Shown here piece by piece: positions 33,700 to 42,525 of a stretch of DNA of 64,000 nt. Position 1 is the stretch's first letter; each line of letters opens with the position of its first letter. The translations under genes were made by a program, and so were the position numbers. The notes beneath the pieces are model-generated. The model had not been told where the DNA came from and did no database searches. It saw only the letters and a program-made list of their open reading frames with translations. The stretch comes from Armatimonadota bacterium (lineage in GTDB: Bacteria > Sysuimicrobiota > Sysuimicrobiia > Sysuimicrobiales > Sysuimicrobiaceae), in assembly GCA_031460175.1 (NCBI GenBank), contig JAVKGW010000002.1, forward strand, positions 186,001-250,000, read 5' to 3'.

Positions 33700-33969
33700 C
33701 TACCGGTCCGCGTCCGACCCCGCAGGCGCGCCCTCAGATTTCCCTTCCCCCTTCTCCTTGGGCTCGGATCGCGACGCCTCGTTGCCGCCCGAGGACCGCC
33801 CGTAATCCGTACGGTAAAACCCGGAGCCCCGGAACACGAGGCCCACGGATCCGTACGCCTTCCGGCTGGGTGCGCCGCAGACCGGGCACGGCTCCGGAGG
33901 AGCCCCCACCGGTTGGATGCGCTCGAAGTGGTGTCCGCAGTGCGTACAGCGGTACTCGTAGAGCGGCAC
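33700..33969 (-). CDS. FmdB-family zinc ribbon protein
   Basis: An 89-residue protein beginning MPLYEYRCTHCGHHFERIQ with a second pair CPVCG, the C-x2-C...C-x2-C zinc ribbon of the FmdB/regulatory family, and the typical SVGLVFRGSGFYRTDYGRSS. A hydrophilic Lys/Glu/Ser-rich tail completes it. GTG 33969 is chosen since GGAGG lies 8 nt before it and it gives the conserved MPLYEYRC start. It follows mat by 56 nt on the same strand and precedes the MoxR operon by 34 nt. The FmdB role is poorly defined (putative transcriptional regulator). Confidence 0.88.
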   Translation of the reverse strand: MPLYEYRCTHCGHHFERIQPVGAPPEPCPVCGAPSRKAYGSVGLVFRGSGFYRTDYGRSSGGNEASRSEPKEKGEGKSEGAPAGSDADR

Positions 33970-34025
33970 CTCCGTCACCTCCGGAGCCTCATTCTCCGGA
34001 ATCGCGGCCCCCCCGTCAACGCCTC

Positions 34026-35228
34026 TCACAGCATGGCGTACTTCCCCGCCACGAGGTCCTGCACGAGCTGGGGGAGGCGGAGGAGCTCCCGCTCCATGAT
34101 CTCCCGGATCTGCCGGAACGCCCGGCCCTTTTGCACGCCCCGCGCGAGGATCACCTGGGCCGCGGCCACCCGCGGGCGGTGGATGGGCTCCCCGATCTGG
34201 CTCGCGAGCCACACGTAGCACTCCCGGACGCCCCTCACCTCCTCGTGCACCTTCTGGGCCATCTGGTGGGCCAGCACGGTGTAGATCTTCCCCACGTGGG
34301 AGACGGGGTTCTTGCCCGCGGCCGCCTCCGTGCCCATGGGCCGGTTCAGGGCGATGACCCCGTTCACCTTGTTCCCCCGACCCACCTGCCCGCTGTCCCC
34401 GCCCTCCGCGGACGTCCCGGTGACGGTGAGGTACATCCCGCCCAGGCCCCGACCCGGCTGGTCCGCGTTGTTGATGGTGAGCTTCACCTCCAGGGGGCAC
34501 CGGCTTCGGACGAATTCCAGGACCGCCTCCTGCATGTGGGCCTTCCGTCGGAAGTAGGTGGCCTCGCTGTCCACGAACCGGTCCACGAAGGCCACGGCCA
34601 CGGTGAGGTGCAGGGTGGATCCGATCCGGATTCCCATCACCTTGATGTCCTCCCCTGCCTCCGGGAAGGTCCGCTTGAACTCCGGGCTGTTCATGTAACG
34701 CTCCACCTCCAGCACCGCCTGCTCCGTGACGGTGAGAGGGGCATAGCCTACGGCCGCGGAGGTGTCGTTCGCCCCGATCTCCTCCCGATGGAAGATGTCC
34801 ACGAGCTCCGGAGAGCCCGGGCGCAGGAGGCTCTCATAGCGCACGTGTCGGTCTGGATCCACGAACCGCAGGTGCTCCCGGATCCACCGCTTCGCGGTGG
34901 CGATGGCAATCTCGTGCACGGGGATCTCCACGTCCTGAAGCCGGAAGGTGGCCCGGTCGCCGAAGATGAGGCGCATGGGCTCCCGGACCTCTCCCCCCCC
35001 GAGGCGAACCTCCGCCTCCCCGGCCACCAGGAGGGCTTTGTCGATGTTGTGGTGCAGGATGGCGCCTGTGCGTTCCAGATACGCCCGGCAGAGCTCCACG
35101 GAGACCTGTTCCATGATGGCGTCACAGATGGAGTCCGGGTGCCCGACCCCCTTCCGCTCCACCAGCTCCATCTGGTGCTCGGAGACCGGAGGACCGGGAA
35201 GCGACTCCACAAGGATGCGATCCGTCAT
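34026..35228 (-). CDS. mat: Archaeal-type S-adenosylmethionine synthetase
   Basis: A 400-residue methionine adenosyltransferase of the archaeal family (AdoMet_Synthase, PF01941-like), not the bacterial MetK. Diagnostic segments are ERKGVGHPDSICDAIMEQVS, HHNIDKALLVAGEAEVRLGG, GANDTSAAVGYAPLTVTE, NNADQPGRGLGGMYLTVTGT and SAEGGDSGQVGRGNKVNGVI. It condenses ATP and methionine to SAM. ATG 35228 is preferred (GGAGGGG at the right spacing); an in-frame GTG at 35234 also exists. MTA phosphorylase, which recycles a SAM by-product, lies 10 kb downstream on the same strand. Confidence 0.93.
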   Translation of the reverse strand: MTDRILVESLPGPPVSEHQMELVERKGVGHPDSICDAIMEQVSVELCRAYLERTGAILHHNIDKALLVAGEAEVRLGGGEVREPMRLIFGDRATFRLQDVEIPVHEIAIATAKRWIREHLRFVDPDRHVRYESLLRPGSPELVDIFHREEIGANDTSAAVGYAPLTVTEQAVLEVERYMNSPEFKRTFPEAGEDIKVMGIRIGSTLHLTVAVAFVDRFVDSEATYFRRKAHMQEAVLEFVRSRCPLEVKLTINNADQPGRGLGGMYLTVTGTSAEGGDSGQVGRGNKVNGVIALNRPMGTEAAAGKNPVSHVGKIYTVLAHQMAQKVHEEVRGVRECYVWLASQIGEPIHRPRVAAAQVILARGVQKGRAFRQIREIMERELLRLPQLVQDLVAGKYAML

Positions 35229-35258
35229 CTTCACCCCTCCCGCGTCTGAGGTCTCTGA

Positions 35259-35927
35259 TCATCCGGATCTGCGGGGACGACGGGCGAACACCCGGATGCA
35301 CACCAGGCCCGCCACGAACCCTCCGATGTGCGCCCAGAAAGCCACGCCCCCGCCGAACTCGCTCCGCACACCCAGGGACGCGATCCCATACACCAGCTGC
35401 AGGAGGAACCACATGGGGAGGAAGAGGAGGGCGGGGACCTCCATCAGCTGCAGGAAGAACCCTAGGGGAACCAAGGCCAGGATCCGGGCTCGGGGATAGA
35501 GCACCAGATACCCGCCCAGCACCCCTGCGATGGCCCCGCTCGCTCCCACCATGGGCACCCGGGAGGCGGGCTGGATGAGGATCTGGGCAAAGGCGGCCGC
35601 AAGCCCGCACAGCACGTAGAACACCAGGAACCCCACGTGGCCCGTGGCGTCCTCCACGTTGTTCCCGAAGATCCACAGGTACAGCATGTTCCCCACCAGG
35701 TGCAGCCAACCCCCGTGGAGGAACATGGAGGTGAAGAGGGTATAGTAGGGCGGGTCCGGACCCAGGAGCTTCGCGGGCACGAGGCCGTACGTCTCGAAGA
35801 GGGCCTGGATCTCCTCGGGAGATCCCAGGCCCACGGTGTACAGGAACACGAGGAGGTTCGTCCCCAGGAGGGTGAGCATCATAACCGGGGTTCGCCGGCC
35901 GGGAACGCTGTCACGGAGCGGGATCAC
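35259..35927 (-). CDS. Rhomboid family intramembrane serine protease
   Basis: A 222-residue protein with six to seven helices. It contains FTSMFLHGGWLHLVGNMLYL (conserved HGGxxHxxxN), the catalytic Ser in VPMVGASGAIAGVLGGYLV and the catalytic His in AHIGGFVAGL. The layout matches the GlpG/GluP-like group that starts PxxDxxPxRRTP (here RDSVPGRRTPVM). GTG 35927 has GGGAG upstream. The 12 nt gap to MgtC suggests co-transcription. Confidence 0.94.
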   Translation of the reverse strand: MIPLRDSVPGRRTPVMMLTLLGTNLLVFLYTVGLGSPEEIQALFETYGLVPAKLLGPDPPYYTLFTSMFLHGGWLHLVGNMLYLWIFGNNVEDATGHVGFLVFYVLCGLAAAFAQILIQPASRVPMVGASGAIAGVLGGYLVLYPRARILALVPLGFFLQLMEVPALLFLPMWFLLQLVYGIASLGVRSEFGGGVAFWAHIGGFVAGLVCIRVFARRPRRSG

Positions 35928-35939
35928 CGGACTTCTCCC

Positions 35940-36596
35940 CTAGGAGGACATCCAGCGGGCCTGGTGGACTCCGTCTGCCTCGAGGAGGGCGGCCAGCAAC
36001 CGGCCGCGGTCCACCTCCGGTGGAGTCCGCACGGTAAAGGTGAGGTGCACGAGGCCATCCGTGCCCTGCACCACCTCCGCGCCGAGGACCGTGGCCCGGT
36101 GGCGGGCGAGGAGGCCGAAGAGGTCCGCGAGCCGGCCGGGCCGGTCCTGCACGGCTACCTGGAGCACCCCGGTGCTCCCCCGTCGCAGCAGGCGGGCGTC
36201 AATCCGGGGGAAGAGGTGGAGGATGACCACCACCGCCAGGGTGCCGAGGATGGCGGGAAGGTACAGCCCGGTTCCCACCGCCATCCCGATGGCGGCCACG
36301 GTCCAGAGGCTCGCCGCGGTCGTCAGCCCCCCAACCCCCACGCCGTGACGCCAGATGGTCCCCGCGCCCAGAAAACCGATGCCCACCACCACGTTCGCCG
36401 CGATGCGGGTGGGGTCCGCCCCGCTTCCCCGGAACCCGTAGCCGCTGATGAGGGTGAACAGGGTGGCTCCCAGGGCGACCAGGATGTGGGTACGGAAGCC
36501 CGCGGGCTTCTCCAGGGCTTCCCGTTCCAGCCCCACCACGCCGCCCAGCAGGACCGCCAGTCCAAGACGCAGGACCACCTCCAGGGTCTCGACCAC
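35940..36596 (-). CDS. MgtC/SapB family membrane protein
   Basis: A 218-residue protein. Five N-terminal helices carry the MgtC signature GGVVGLEREALEKPAGFRTH and NVVVGIGFLGAGTIWRHGVG, plus TTAASLWTVAAIGMAVG. The C-terminal 75 residues form an ACT-like soluble domain (VQDRPGRLADLFGLLARHRA). MgtC proteins modulate membrane ATPases and survival in low Mg2+; the soluble extension is common in non-enteric homologues. GTG 36596 follows AGAGGAGGGAC, a strong ribosome site. Confidence 0.92.
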   Translation of the reverse strand: MVETLEVVLRLGLAVLLGGVVGLEREALEKPAGFRTHILVALGATLFTLISGYGFRGSGADPTRIAANVVVGIGFLGAGTIWRHGVGVGGLTTAASLWTVAAIGMAVGTGLYLPAILGTLAVVVILHLFPRIDARLLRRGSTGVLQVAVQDRPGRLADLFGLLARHRATVLGAEVVQGTDGLVHLTFTVRTPPEVDRGRLLAALLEADGVHQARWMSS

Positions 36597-36611
36597 GTCC
36601 CTCCTCTGCCC

Positions 36612-37646
36612 CTAGAACCCAGTGCCGCCAGCCCATCGTAGAATGTCCCGATAGGTGAGCACAAGGATGAGCAGGAGGAGGAGGGCGAACCCCACGAGGT
36701 GCGCGTAGCCCTCCCGCCGGGGATCCACCGCCCGGCGCCGTACCGCCTCCACGAGGAGGAACGCGAGTCGCCCTCCGTCGAGGGCGGGAAAGGGCAGGAG
36801 GTTGAAGAAGCCCACCATCACGCTGAGGAAAGCGGTCATGAAGAGGTAGGAATCGAGCCCCGTCCGGGCCGCGTCGCCCAGGAGGCGCACCGCCCCGACA
36901 GGTCCTGCGAGCCCCTCGAGGAAGGTCCCAGTGGCCACCAGGTGGACGACTCCCACCACGATGTCCCGCATGAACCGCACGGTCTGCCCCGTGGCCCAGA
37001 CGAGAGCGGAGAGAGGGTGATGGCGCTGCCGGAGGACCCCCGGCGTGATGCCGATGGCCCCTACCCGCAGCCGGGGCTCCAGCTGCGGCGTGACGGTCAC
37101 CTCGAACACCCGCCCCTCCCGCTCCACCCGGAGCCGGAGGGGCCGTCCGGGGCTCCGGTGGATGGTCTGCACCATCTGCTCCCCGCTGCGGACCTCCTCC
37201 CCGTTGATGGCCACGATCCGGTCCCCCACCCGCAGTCCCACCCGCTCCGCGGGCCATCCGGGCCGGACCTCCGTGATCTCGTTCGTCACCCCTGCGGGCA
37301 GGCCCCACACGGAGACCACCAGCCCCAGCAGGAGCACGGCCAGCAGGAAGTTCATCAGGGGCCCGGCCGCCACCACCAGCATCCGCTGACCCACCCGCTT
37401 TGACCGGAAGGAGCCGGGGCCTGTCTCCTCCTCGAAGTCCTCGCCCGCCAGACGCACGTATCCCCCGAAGGGGAAGAGGTTGATCCGGTAGGTGGTCTCC
37501 CCCCTGCGGAACCGCACCAGCGCCGGTCCGAAACCGATGGCAAACCCCTGCACCACCACTCCCACCCATCGGGCCGCGAGGAAGTGTCCCAGCTCGTGTG
37601 CCAGGATCATGAGTCCGAACGCGAACACCGCGAGCGCGATCGTCAT
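36612..37646 (-). CDS. rseP: RseP/RasP site-2 membrane metalloprotease
   Basis: A 344-residue M50 protease cleaving transmembrane anti-sigma factors or signal peptides. The HExxH zinc site is in LMILAHELGHFLAARW near residue 17; PDZ domain at about 115-190 with PGWPAERVGLRVGDRIVAIN; and the second metal motif NLLPFPALDGGRLAFLL near the C-terminus. ATG 37646 shares one base with the dxr stop (TGATG). It ends the conserved rpsB-to-rseP operon; the proS and polC genes that follow in Bacillus are replaced by MgtC and rhomboid genes. Confidence 0.95.
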   Translation of the reverse strand: MTIALAVFAFGLMILAHELGHFLAARWVGVVVQGFAIGFGPALVRFRRGETTYRINLFPFGGYVRLAGEDFEEETGPGSFRSKRVGQRMLVVAAGPLMNFLLAVLLLGLVVSVWGLPAGVTNEITEVRPGWPAERVGLRVGDRIVAINGEEVRSGEQMVQTIHRSPGRPLRLRVEREGRVFEVTVTPQLEPRLRVGAIGITPGVLRQRHHPLSALVWATGQTVRFMRDIVVGVVHLVATGTFLEGLAGPVGAVRLLGDAARTGLDSYLFMTAFLSVMVGFFNLLPFPALDGGRLAFLLVEAVRRRAVDPRREGYAHLVGFALLLLLILVLTYRDILRWAGGTGF

Positions 37647-38794
37647 CAAAGCCCCCTCACCAGCGCCCGGGCCCAGCGGTCTGCCTCCAGGATCTCCTCC
37701 AGGGAGGGATCCGGGACGGGATCGTGTAGGTCCAGGGCCAGCCGTACCGCCTTCGGGATCTCCACGAACGCCATCTCCCGCCTTAGGAACCGCTCCACCG
37801 CCACCTCGTTCGCCGCATTCAGCACCGCAGGGGCCGTTCCCCCTCGTCCCAGGGCCTCGTACGCGTAGCCGAGGCACGGAAACCGTCGGGGGTCCGGCGG
37901 CTCAAAGGTGAGCGCCTGAGGACGGCTCCAGTCCATTCGAGCATACGACACGCCCACCCGATCGGGGTAGGTGAAGGCGTACTGGATGAAAAGCCGCATA
38001 TCCGGGGGACTGAGGTGGACGAGGGTGGTCCCGTCCACGAGTTCCACCATGCCGTGCACCACGCTCTGGGGATGGATCACCACCTGGATCCGGTCTGGGG
38101 GGAGGTCGAACAGCCACCGGGCCTCGATGACCTCCAAGCCCTTGTTCATGAGGGTGGCGCTGTCCACGGTGACCTTCGGTCCCATCCGCCAGGTGGGGTG
38201 CTGCAGGGCTTCCTCCGGGGTGACGGTACGGAGGGAGGAGAGGGGCCGCCGCAGGAAGGGGCCTCCGGAAGCGGTGAGCACCACCCTGGCCACGGTGCCG
38301 GGGTCCCGCCCTTCCAGGACCTGGAAGATGGCGCTGTGCTCCCCGTCCACGGGAATCAGGCGAACCCCCCGGGCCGCCACCGCCCGACGGATCAGGTGAC
38401 CCGCGGCCACCAGGGTCTCCTTGTTGGCAAGCGCCACGTCGTGCCCGGCCTCGATGGCGCTCAGGGTCGGACGCAGACCCGCGATGCCGCTGAGGGCCAC
38501 GAGCACGAGATCCGCCTCCGGCCACCCGGCGAGCCACTCCATGGCCCCCTCCCCCACCTGGAAAGCACCCCGGAACTCCGGCACGTAGGCCCTGAAGGCC
38601 TGCGCGGCCCCGGGATCGCTGAGGGCCACCGCCTCCGGTTGGAAACGCCGCACCTGCTCCCCGAGGGTCTCCGCGTCCCGCCGGGCTCCCAGCCCCGTGA
38701 TCCGCACCCGGTCCGGGATGGCCTCCGCCACCTCGAGGGCCTGGCGGCCGATGGAACCGGTGGAACCCAGGATCACCACGCGCTTCGGGTTCAC
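37646..38794 (-). CDS. dxr: 1-deoxy-D-xylulose 5-phosphate reductoisomerase
   Basis: A 382-residue NADPH enzyme making methylerythritol phosphate, the committed step of non-mevalonate isoprenoid synthesis. NADPH motif VVILGSTGSIGRQALEVAE at the N-terminus, VALANKETLVAAGHL, active-site PVDGEHSAIFQVLEG, TASGGPFL, and VDSATLMNKGLEVIEARWLF. Isoprenoid output feeds the uppS gene of the same operon. GTG 38794 overlaps the cdsA stop (GTGA). Confidence 0.97.
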   Translation of the reverse strand: MNPKRVVILGSTGSIGRQALEVAEAIPDRVRITGLGARRDAETLGEQVRRFQPEAVALSDPGAAQAFRAYVPEFRGAFQVGEGAMEWLAGWPEADLVLVALSGIAGLRPTLSAIEAGHDVALANKETLVAAGHLIRRAVAARGVRLIPVDGEHSAIFQVLEGRDPGTVARVVLTASGGPFLRRPLSSLRTVTPEEALQHPTWRMGPKVTVDSATLMNKGLEVIEARWLFDLPPDRIQVVIHPQSVVHGMVELVDGTTLVHLSPPDMRLFIQYAFTYPDRVGVSYARMDWSRPQALTFEPPDPRRFPCLGYAYEALGRGGTAPAVLNAANEVAVERFLRREMAFVEIPKAVRLALDLHDPVPDPSLEEILEADRWARALVRGL

Positions 38795-39582
38795 AGGGCC
38801 CCCGTCCAGGTGGCGAAGACGTAGTAGCCCACCACGGCCGCGAAAAGCACGCCGTCAAACCGATCCAAGAACCCCCCGTGCCCGGGGAGGATGGTACCGG
38901 AGTCCTTCACCCGGGCCTCACGTTTCAGGGCGGATTCCCACAGGTCTCCCGCCACGGCCGCGGTGCTGCAGAGGGCTCCGGCCACCGCGGCCATGCCGGG
39001 CGGGATCCCGAACCCCATCCCCACGGCGAGGGCCCCCAACACCCCGCACACCACGCCCGCGGTGGCTCCCTCCACGGTTTTGTTCGGACTCACCTGGGGG
39101 AGGAGCTTACGCCGGCCCAGCCATCGGCCCACGAAATAGGCGGCCGCGTCCGTGGCCCACACGGTTCCGAACACGAGGAAGGTGAACGCCATCCCCTGCC
39201 GGAGCTGCCGGAGCAGCAGCAGGTGGGTGGCGAAATAGCCCACGTACAGGACCCCCAGGATGGTGCCCGCGGCGTTGGCCAAAGCCCGTCCGCGGTTCGG
39301 ACTGAGCTGGGTGGAGAGGACGTACAGCACCACCGCCGCGAGGACCGCGAGTACCCCCCGTCGCTCCCCCAGGTACGCGAGGACCGCCAGGGCAACCCCC
39401 GCCACCACCCCCACCGCCCGGCTCGGCGCGTACCCCGCGAGGTCCACGAGGGTGTAGAACTCCCAGAGCCCCAACACGATGAGCGCCGCCACCAGGACCA
39501 GCAGGACCTCCCCCCCCAGCCATACCCCCACCACGATGATGGGGATGCCGGTCAGCGCGGTAAGGAGTCGTCGGCCTAGCAT
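38791..39582 (-). CDS. cdsA: Phosphatidate cytidylyltransferase
   Basis: A 263-residue membrane enzyme making CDP-diacylglycerol for phospholipid synthesis. About seven hydrophobic helices; the CDS signature near the C-terminus reads SALKREARVKDSGTILPGHG followed by GFLDRFDGVLFA. It also has YFVGRWLGRRKLLPQVSPNK. ATG 39582 overlaps the uppS end by 7 nt. The canonical order uppS-cdsA-dxr-rseP is retained. Confidence 0.96.
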   Translation of the reverse strand: MLGRRLLTALTGIPIIVVGVWLGGEVLLVLVAALIVLGLWEFYTLVDLAGYAPSRAVGVVAGVALAVLAYLGERRGVLAVLAAVVLYVLSTQLSPNRGRALANAAGTILGVLYVGYFATHLLLLRQLRQGMAFTFLVFGTVWATDAAAYFVGRWLGRRKLLPQVSPNKTVEGATAGVVCGVLGALAVGMGFGIPPGMAAVAGALCSTAAVAGDLWESALKREARVKDSGTILPGHGGFLDRFDGVLFAAVVGYYVFATWTGAL

Positions 39583-40427
39583 CCCGAACCGGGCGCGCCA
39601 TCGAACTCCGCGGGATCGAGGCCACCGTACCGACGCACCCGCCGCTGGTAGTCCCGGATGGCCGCCACGAGGGTCTCCCGATCGAATTCCGGCCACAAGA
39701 CGGGCGTGAAGTACAGCTCCGTGTATGCACACTGCCAGATGAGGAAGTTGCTCAACCGTCGCTCTCCCGCGGTCCGGATGATGAGGTCGGGATCCGGGAG
39801 GGGGTGGGTCTGGAGGTGCCGGGCCACCACCGCCTCGTCCACCTCCTCGGGCCGGAGCCGGCCCGAGGCGATGGCCACCGCGATCTTCCGGACCGCCCCC
39901 GTGATCTCCGCCCGCCCTCCGTAGTTCAACGCTCCCACCAGCACGAGGGCGTCGTTGTGTCGGGTGGCCTCCTCCGCATACTGGATGGCCTCCTGGAGGC
40001 TCGGGGGAAACCGGGTGCGATCGCCGATGATGCGAACCTGAACTCCCTGCGCAGCGAGTTCCGGGGTCTCCTCCCGCAGGACCTGCTCGTAAAGGGCGCA
40101 CAGGGCTTCGATCTCCTCCCGGGGACGCCGCCAGTTCTCCGTGCTGAAGGCGTACAGGGTCAGAATCCGAAGTCCCAGCTCCCGCGCCGCACGGACCGTG
40201 CGACGGATGGCCTCCCGGCCCGCCCGGTGTCCCTCGATCCGGTGGAGCCCCCGGGCCTTGGCCCACCGGCCGTTTCCGTCCATGATGATGGCCACATGGT
40301 GGGGGATGCGGCGGGGATCCAGTCCCAGACTCCGGAGGACGGATCCACGATCCGGGAGAGAGGTCGGGTCAGCGCGAGACGCGGTGGCCACCTCAGCGGC
40401 CTTCGGGTGCCGGAGGAAGCCGCTCAT
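39576..40427 (-). CDS. uppS: Undecaprenyl diphosphate synthase
   Basis: A 283-residue cis-prenyltransferase producing the C55 carrier lipid for peptidoglycan and glycan export. Signature HVAIIMDGNGRWAKARGLHR contains the catalytic Asp, followed by GHRAGREAIRRTV, LYAFSTENWRRP, and the C-terminal DLIIRTAGERRLSNFLIWQC and ELYFTPVLWPEFD. A 40-residue N-terminal extension precedes the family core. Its start lies inside the 3' end of the upstream PASTA-like gene (35 nt overlap). Confidence 0.96.
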   Translation of the reverse strand: MSGFLRHPKAAEVATASRADPTSLPDRGSVLRSLGLDPRRIPHHVAIIMDGNGRWAKARGLHRIEGHRAGREAIRRTVRAARELGLRILTLYAFSTENWRRPREEIEALCALYEQVLREETPELAAQGVQVRIIGDRTRFPPSLQEAIQYAEEATRHNDALVLVGALNYGGRAEITGAVRKIAVAIASGRLRPEEVDEAVVARHLQTHPLPDPDLIIRTAGERRLSNFLIWQCAYTELYFTPVLWPEFDRETLVAAIRDYQRRVRRYGGLDPAEFDGAPGSGC

Positions 40428-40608
40428 ACCACTCCCAGCTCACCACGAGCTCCACCACACCCTCCCGGAGGCGCTGGCGGATCACCCGCTGGCATCCCAC
40501 TCCCCGTCCCGCCCGGGGCGGAGCGGTCTGCTTGACCTCCACCCTCCATCCCTCGGCCTCCAGCTCAGCCCGGGCCTGGTCCAGGGGATATCCCAGCACG
40601 TCCCGCAC
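40393..40608 (-). CDS. Single-domain PASTA-like small protein
   Basis: A 71-residue protein with one PASTA-type beta-alpha-beta-beta unit: VRDVLGYPLDQARAELEAEG, then RVEVKQTAPP, and a closing strand VVELVVSWEWYERL. There is no signal peptide, kinase domain or membrane helix, unlike PASTA repeats of penicillin-binding proteins and Stk kinases. GTG 40608 has GGAGG 6 nt upstream and lies 1 nt after the frr stop; the gene runs 35 nt into uppS. Located in a cell-wall-carrier operon, it may sense or bind a wall precursor, but this is speculative. Confidence 0.72.
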   Translation of the reverse strand: MRDVLGYPLDQARAELEAEGWRVEVKQTAPPRAGRGVGCQRVIRQRLREGVVELVVSWEWYERLPPAPEGR

Positions 40609-40609
40609 C

Positions 40610-41167
40610 CTAGACCTCCAGGATCTCCGCCTCCTTGCGTTGGAGGAGGGCGTCAATCTCCTCGATGAACCGGTCCGTGAGTCTCTGGAGCTCTTCTTGG
40701 GCACGCCGGGCTTCGTCCTCCGAGATCTCCCCCTCGTCCTCCAGCTCCTCGATGGTCTCCCTGGCCTCCCGACGGATGTTCCGGATGGCCACACGCCCCT
40801 CCTCTGCCAGCTTTCGGGCCAGCCTCACGAGATCCTGTCGTCGCTCCTCCGTGAGGGGCGGGATCGGCACCCGCAGGACGTTTCCGTCCGAGGTGGGATG
40901 GAGGCCGAGGTCGCTCTGCATGAGGGCCTTCTCGATGTTCCGCAGGGCGGACCGGTCCCAGGGCTGGATGACGAGCAACCGCGGTTCCGGAGCGGTGATG
41001 GTGGCCAGCTGGTTGAGGGGGACGGGGGTGCCGTAGTACTCTACCCGAATGTGCTCCACCAGCCCCGGATGCGCCCGGCCCGTGCGCAGCCCTGCCAGCT
41101 CCCGGCGAGTGGCTTCCACCGACTTCTGCATCCGCTGGCGGGCATCCGCCAGAACCTCCTGGATCAC
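40610..41167 (-). CDS. frr: Ribosome recycling factor
   Basis: A 185-residue RRF that, with EF-G, splits post-termination ribosomes. It shows [20 protein letters not shown] followed by [54 protein letters not shown] and the C-terminal helix. GTG 41167 overlaps the pyrH stop (GTGA) after GGAGGGGT; the upstream in-frame ATG lies inside pyrH and is rejected. Confidence 0.97.
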   Translation of the reverse strand: MIQEVLADARQRMQKSVEATRRELAGLRTGRAHPGLVEHIRVEYYGTPVPLNQLATITAPEPRLLVIQPWDRSALRNIEKALMQSDLGLHPTSDGNVLRVPIPPLTEERRQDLVRLARKLAEEGRVAIRNIRREARETIEELEDEGEISEDEARRAQEELQRLTDRFIEEIDALLQRKEAEILEV

Positions 41168-41895
41168 GGCACCCCTCCGATCAGGGTCCCCACGTGCTCC
41201 CCCCGCACGATGCGCTCCACGTTGCCCGGCTCCGTCAGCCGGAACACCCAGATGTCCATGTTGTTGTCCATACACAAGGATACCGCGGTGGCGTCCACCA
41301 CCTGCTGGATCCCCCGGTTGAGGAACTCCAGGTAGGTCAGCCGATCCAGCAGCACCGCATCGGGGTAGAGCGCCGGGTCCTTGTCGTAGACCCCGGCCAC
41401 CCCCTTCTTCGCCATGAGCACGGCCCCCGCCTCGATCTCGATGGCCCGCAGGGCCGCGGCGGTGTCCGTGGTGAAGTAAGGGTTCCCCGTGCCCGCGGCG
41501 AACAGCACCACCCGCCCCTTTTCGAGGTGCCGGATGGCCCGGCGCCGGATGTAGGGTTCCGCGATCTCGTGCATGGCGATGGCGCTCTGCACCCGGGTGG
41601 CGAGCCCCTCGCCCTCCAGGATCTCCTGGAGGGCGAGGGCATTGATGACCGTGGCCAGCATCCCCATGTAGTCCGCGGTGACCTTCTCGATGCCCAGCCG
41701 ACGGCTCAGGTCCCCGCCCCGGACGATGTTCCCACCCCCCACCACCAGGGCCACCTGGACGCCCAGCTCGTGAACGGCCTTCACCTCCCGCGCCACCAGC
41801 TCCAGGACCCGGGGATCCAGGATCTCCCGGCCGTTCCCGCTCAGCTCCTCCCCGCTCAGCTTGAGGACGATGCGCCGGTAGCGCAGGTCCGCCAT
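41164..41895 (-). CDS. pyrH: UMP kinase
   Basis: A 243-residue bacterial UMP kinase of the amino-acid kinase fold, converting UMP to [75 protein letters not shown] and [20 protein letters not shown] are all diagnostic. It starts 13 nt after tsf and ends overlapping frr. Confidence 0.98.
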   Translation of the reverse strand: MADLRYRRIVLKLSGEELSGNGREILDPRVLELVAREVKAVHELGVQVALVVGGGNIVRGGDLSRRLGIEKVTADYMGMLATVINALALQEILEGEGLATRVQSAIAMHEIAEPYIRRRAIRHLEKGRVVLFAAGTGNPYFTTDTAAALRAIEIEAGAVLMAKKGVAGVYDKDPALYPDAVLLDRLTYLEFLNRGIQQVVDATAVSLCMDNNMDIWVFRLTEPGNVERIVRGEHVGTLIGGVP

Positions 41896-41908
41896 GGCAG
41901 GCCCGTTC

Positions 41909-42502
41909 CTACGAGGCCTCCCCCACCCGGAACCGGCAGAAGCGCCGGACCACGATGTTCTCCCCTGTCCTCGCCACCACCTCCGCGATCACGTCCGAGA
42001 CCTTCCGCTTCTCATCCCGGATGAAGGGCTGCTCCAGCAACACCACGCCCTCAATCCACTTCTCCACCTTCCCTTCCACCGCCCGTTCCAGGGCCTGAGG
42101 GGGCTTTCCCGCCATGGTCTCCTGGAGCTGGCTCCGGGCGATCTCGCGTTCCCGCTCCAGCTCCTCGGGAGGGATCTGGTCCCGGGAGATGTACTTCGGG
42201 TCCGTGGCCGCCACCTGCATGGCCAGGTCCCGGACCAAACGCCGGAATTCCTCCGTGCGGGCCACGAAGTCCGTCTCGCAGTTCACCTCGATGAGCACCC
42301 CCAGCACGCCGTTCCCGTGGATGTAAGCGTCCACCACGCCTTGGGCCGCCGAGCGGCCCGACCGCTTCGCGGCGGCCGCGAGCCCCCGGGACCGCAGGAT
42401 CTCGATGGCCCGCTCCAGGTCCCCCTGCGCCTCCACCAGGGCCTGACGGCAGTCCAGCACACCGGCACCCGTACGGGCCCGGAGTTCCCGGATGGCCTCC
42501 AT
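41909..42502 (-). CDS. tsf: Elongation factor Ts (short, Thermus-like form)
   Basis: A 197-residue EF-Ts, the guanine exchange factor of EF-Tu. Begins [20 protein letters not shown], with [14 protein letters not shown] (EF-Tu contact) and C-terminal [12 protein letters not shown]. It is the single-core, short type (about 196 residues) known from Thermus and some thermophiles rather than the 280-residue form. ATG 42502 gives that length; GTG 42529 would overlap the rpsB stop by 4 nt and add nine residues, a real alternative given the overlap habit of this genome. Confidence 0.95.
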   Translation of the reverse strand: MEAIRELRARTGAGVLDCRQALVEAQGDLERAIEILRSRGLAAAAKRSGRSAAQGVVDAYIHGNGVLGVLIEVNCETDFVARTEEFRRLVRDLAMQVAATDPKYISRDQIPPEELEREREIARSQLQETMAGKPPQALERAVEGKVEKWIEGVVLLEQPFIRDEKRKVSDVIAEVVARTGENIVVRRFCRFRVGEAS

Positions 42503-42525
42503 GGAGACTTCCTGGTTCCTCCCGC

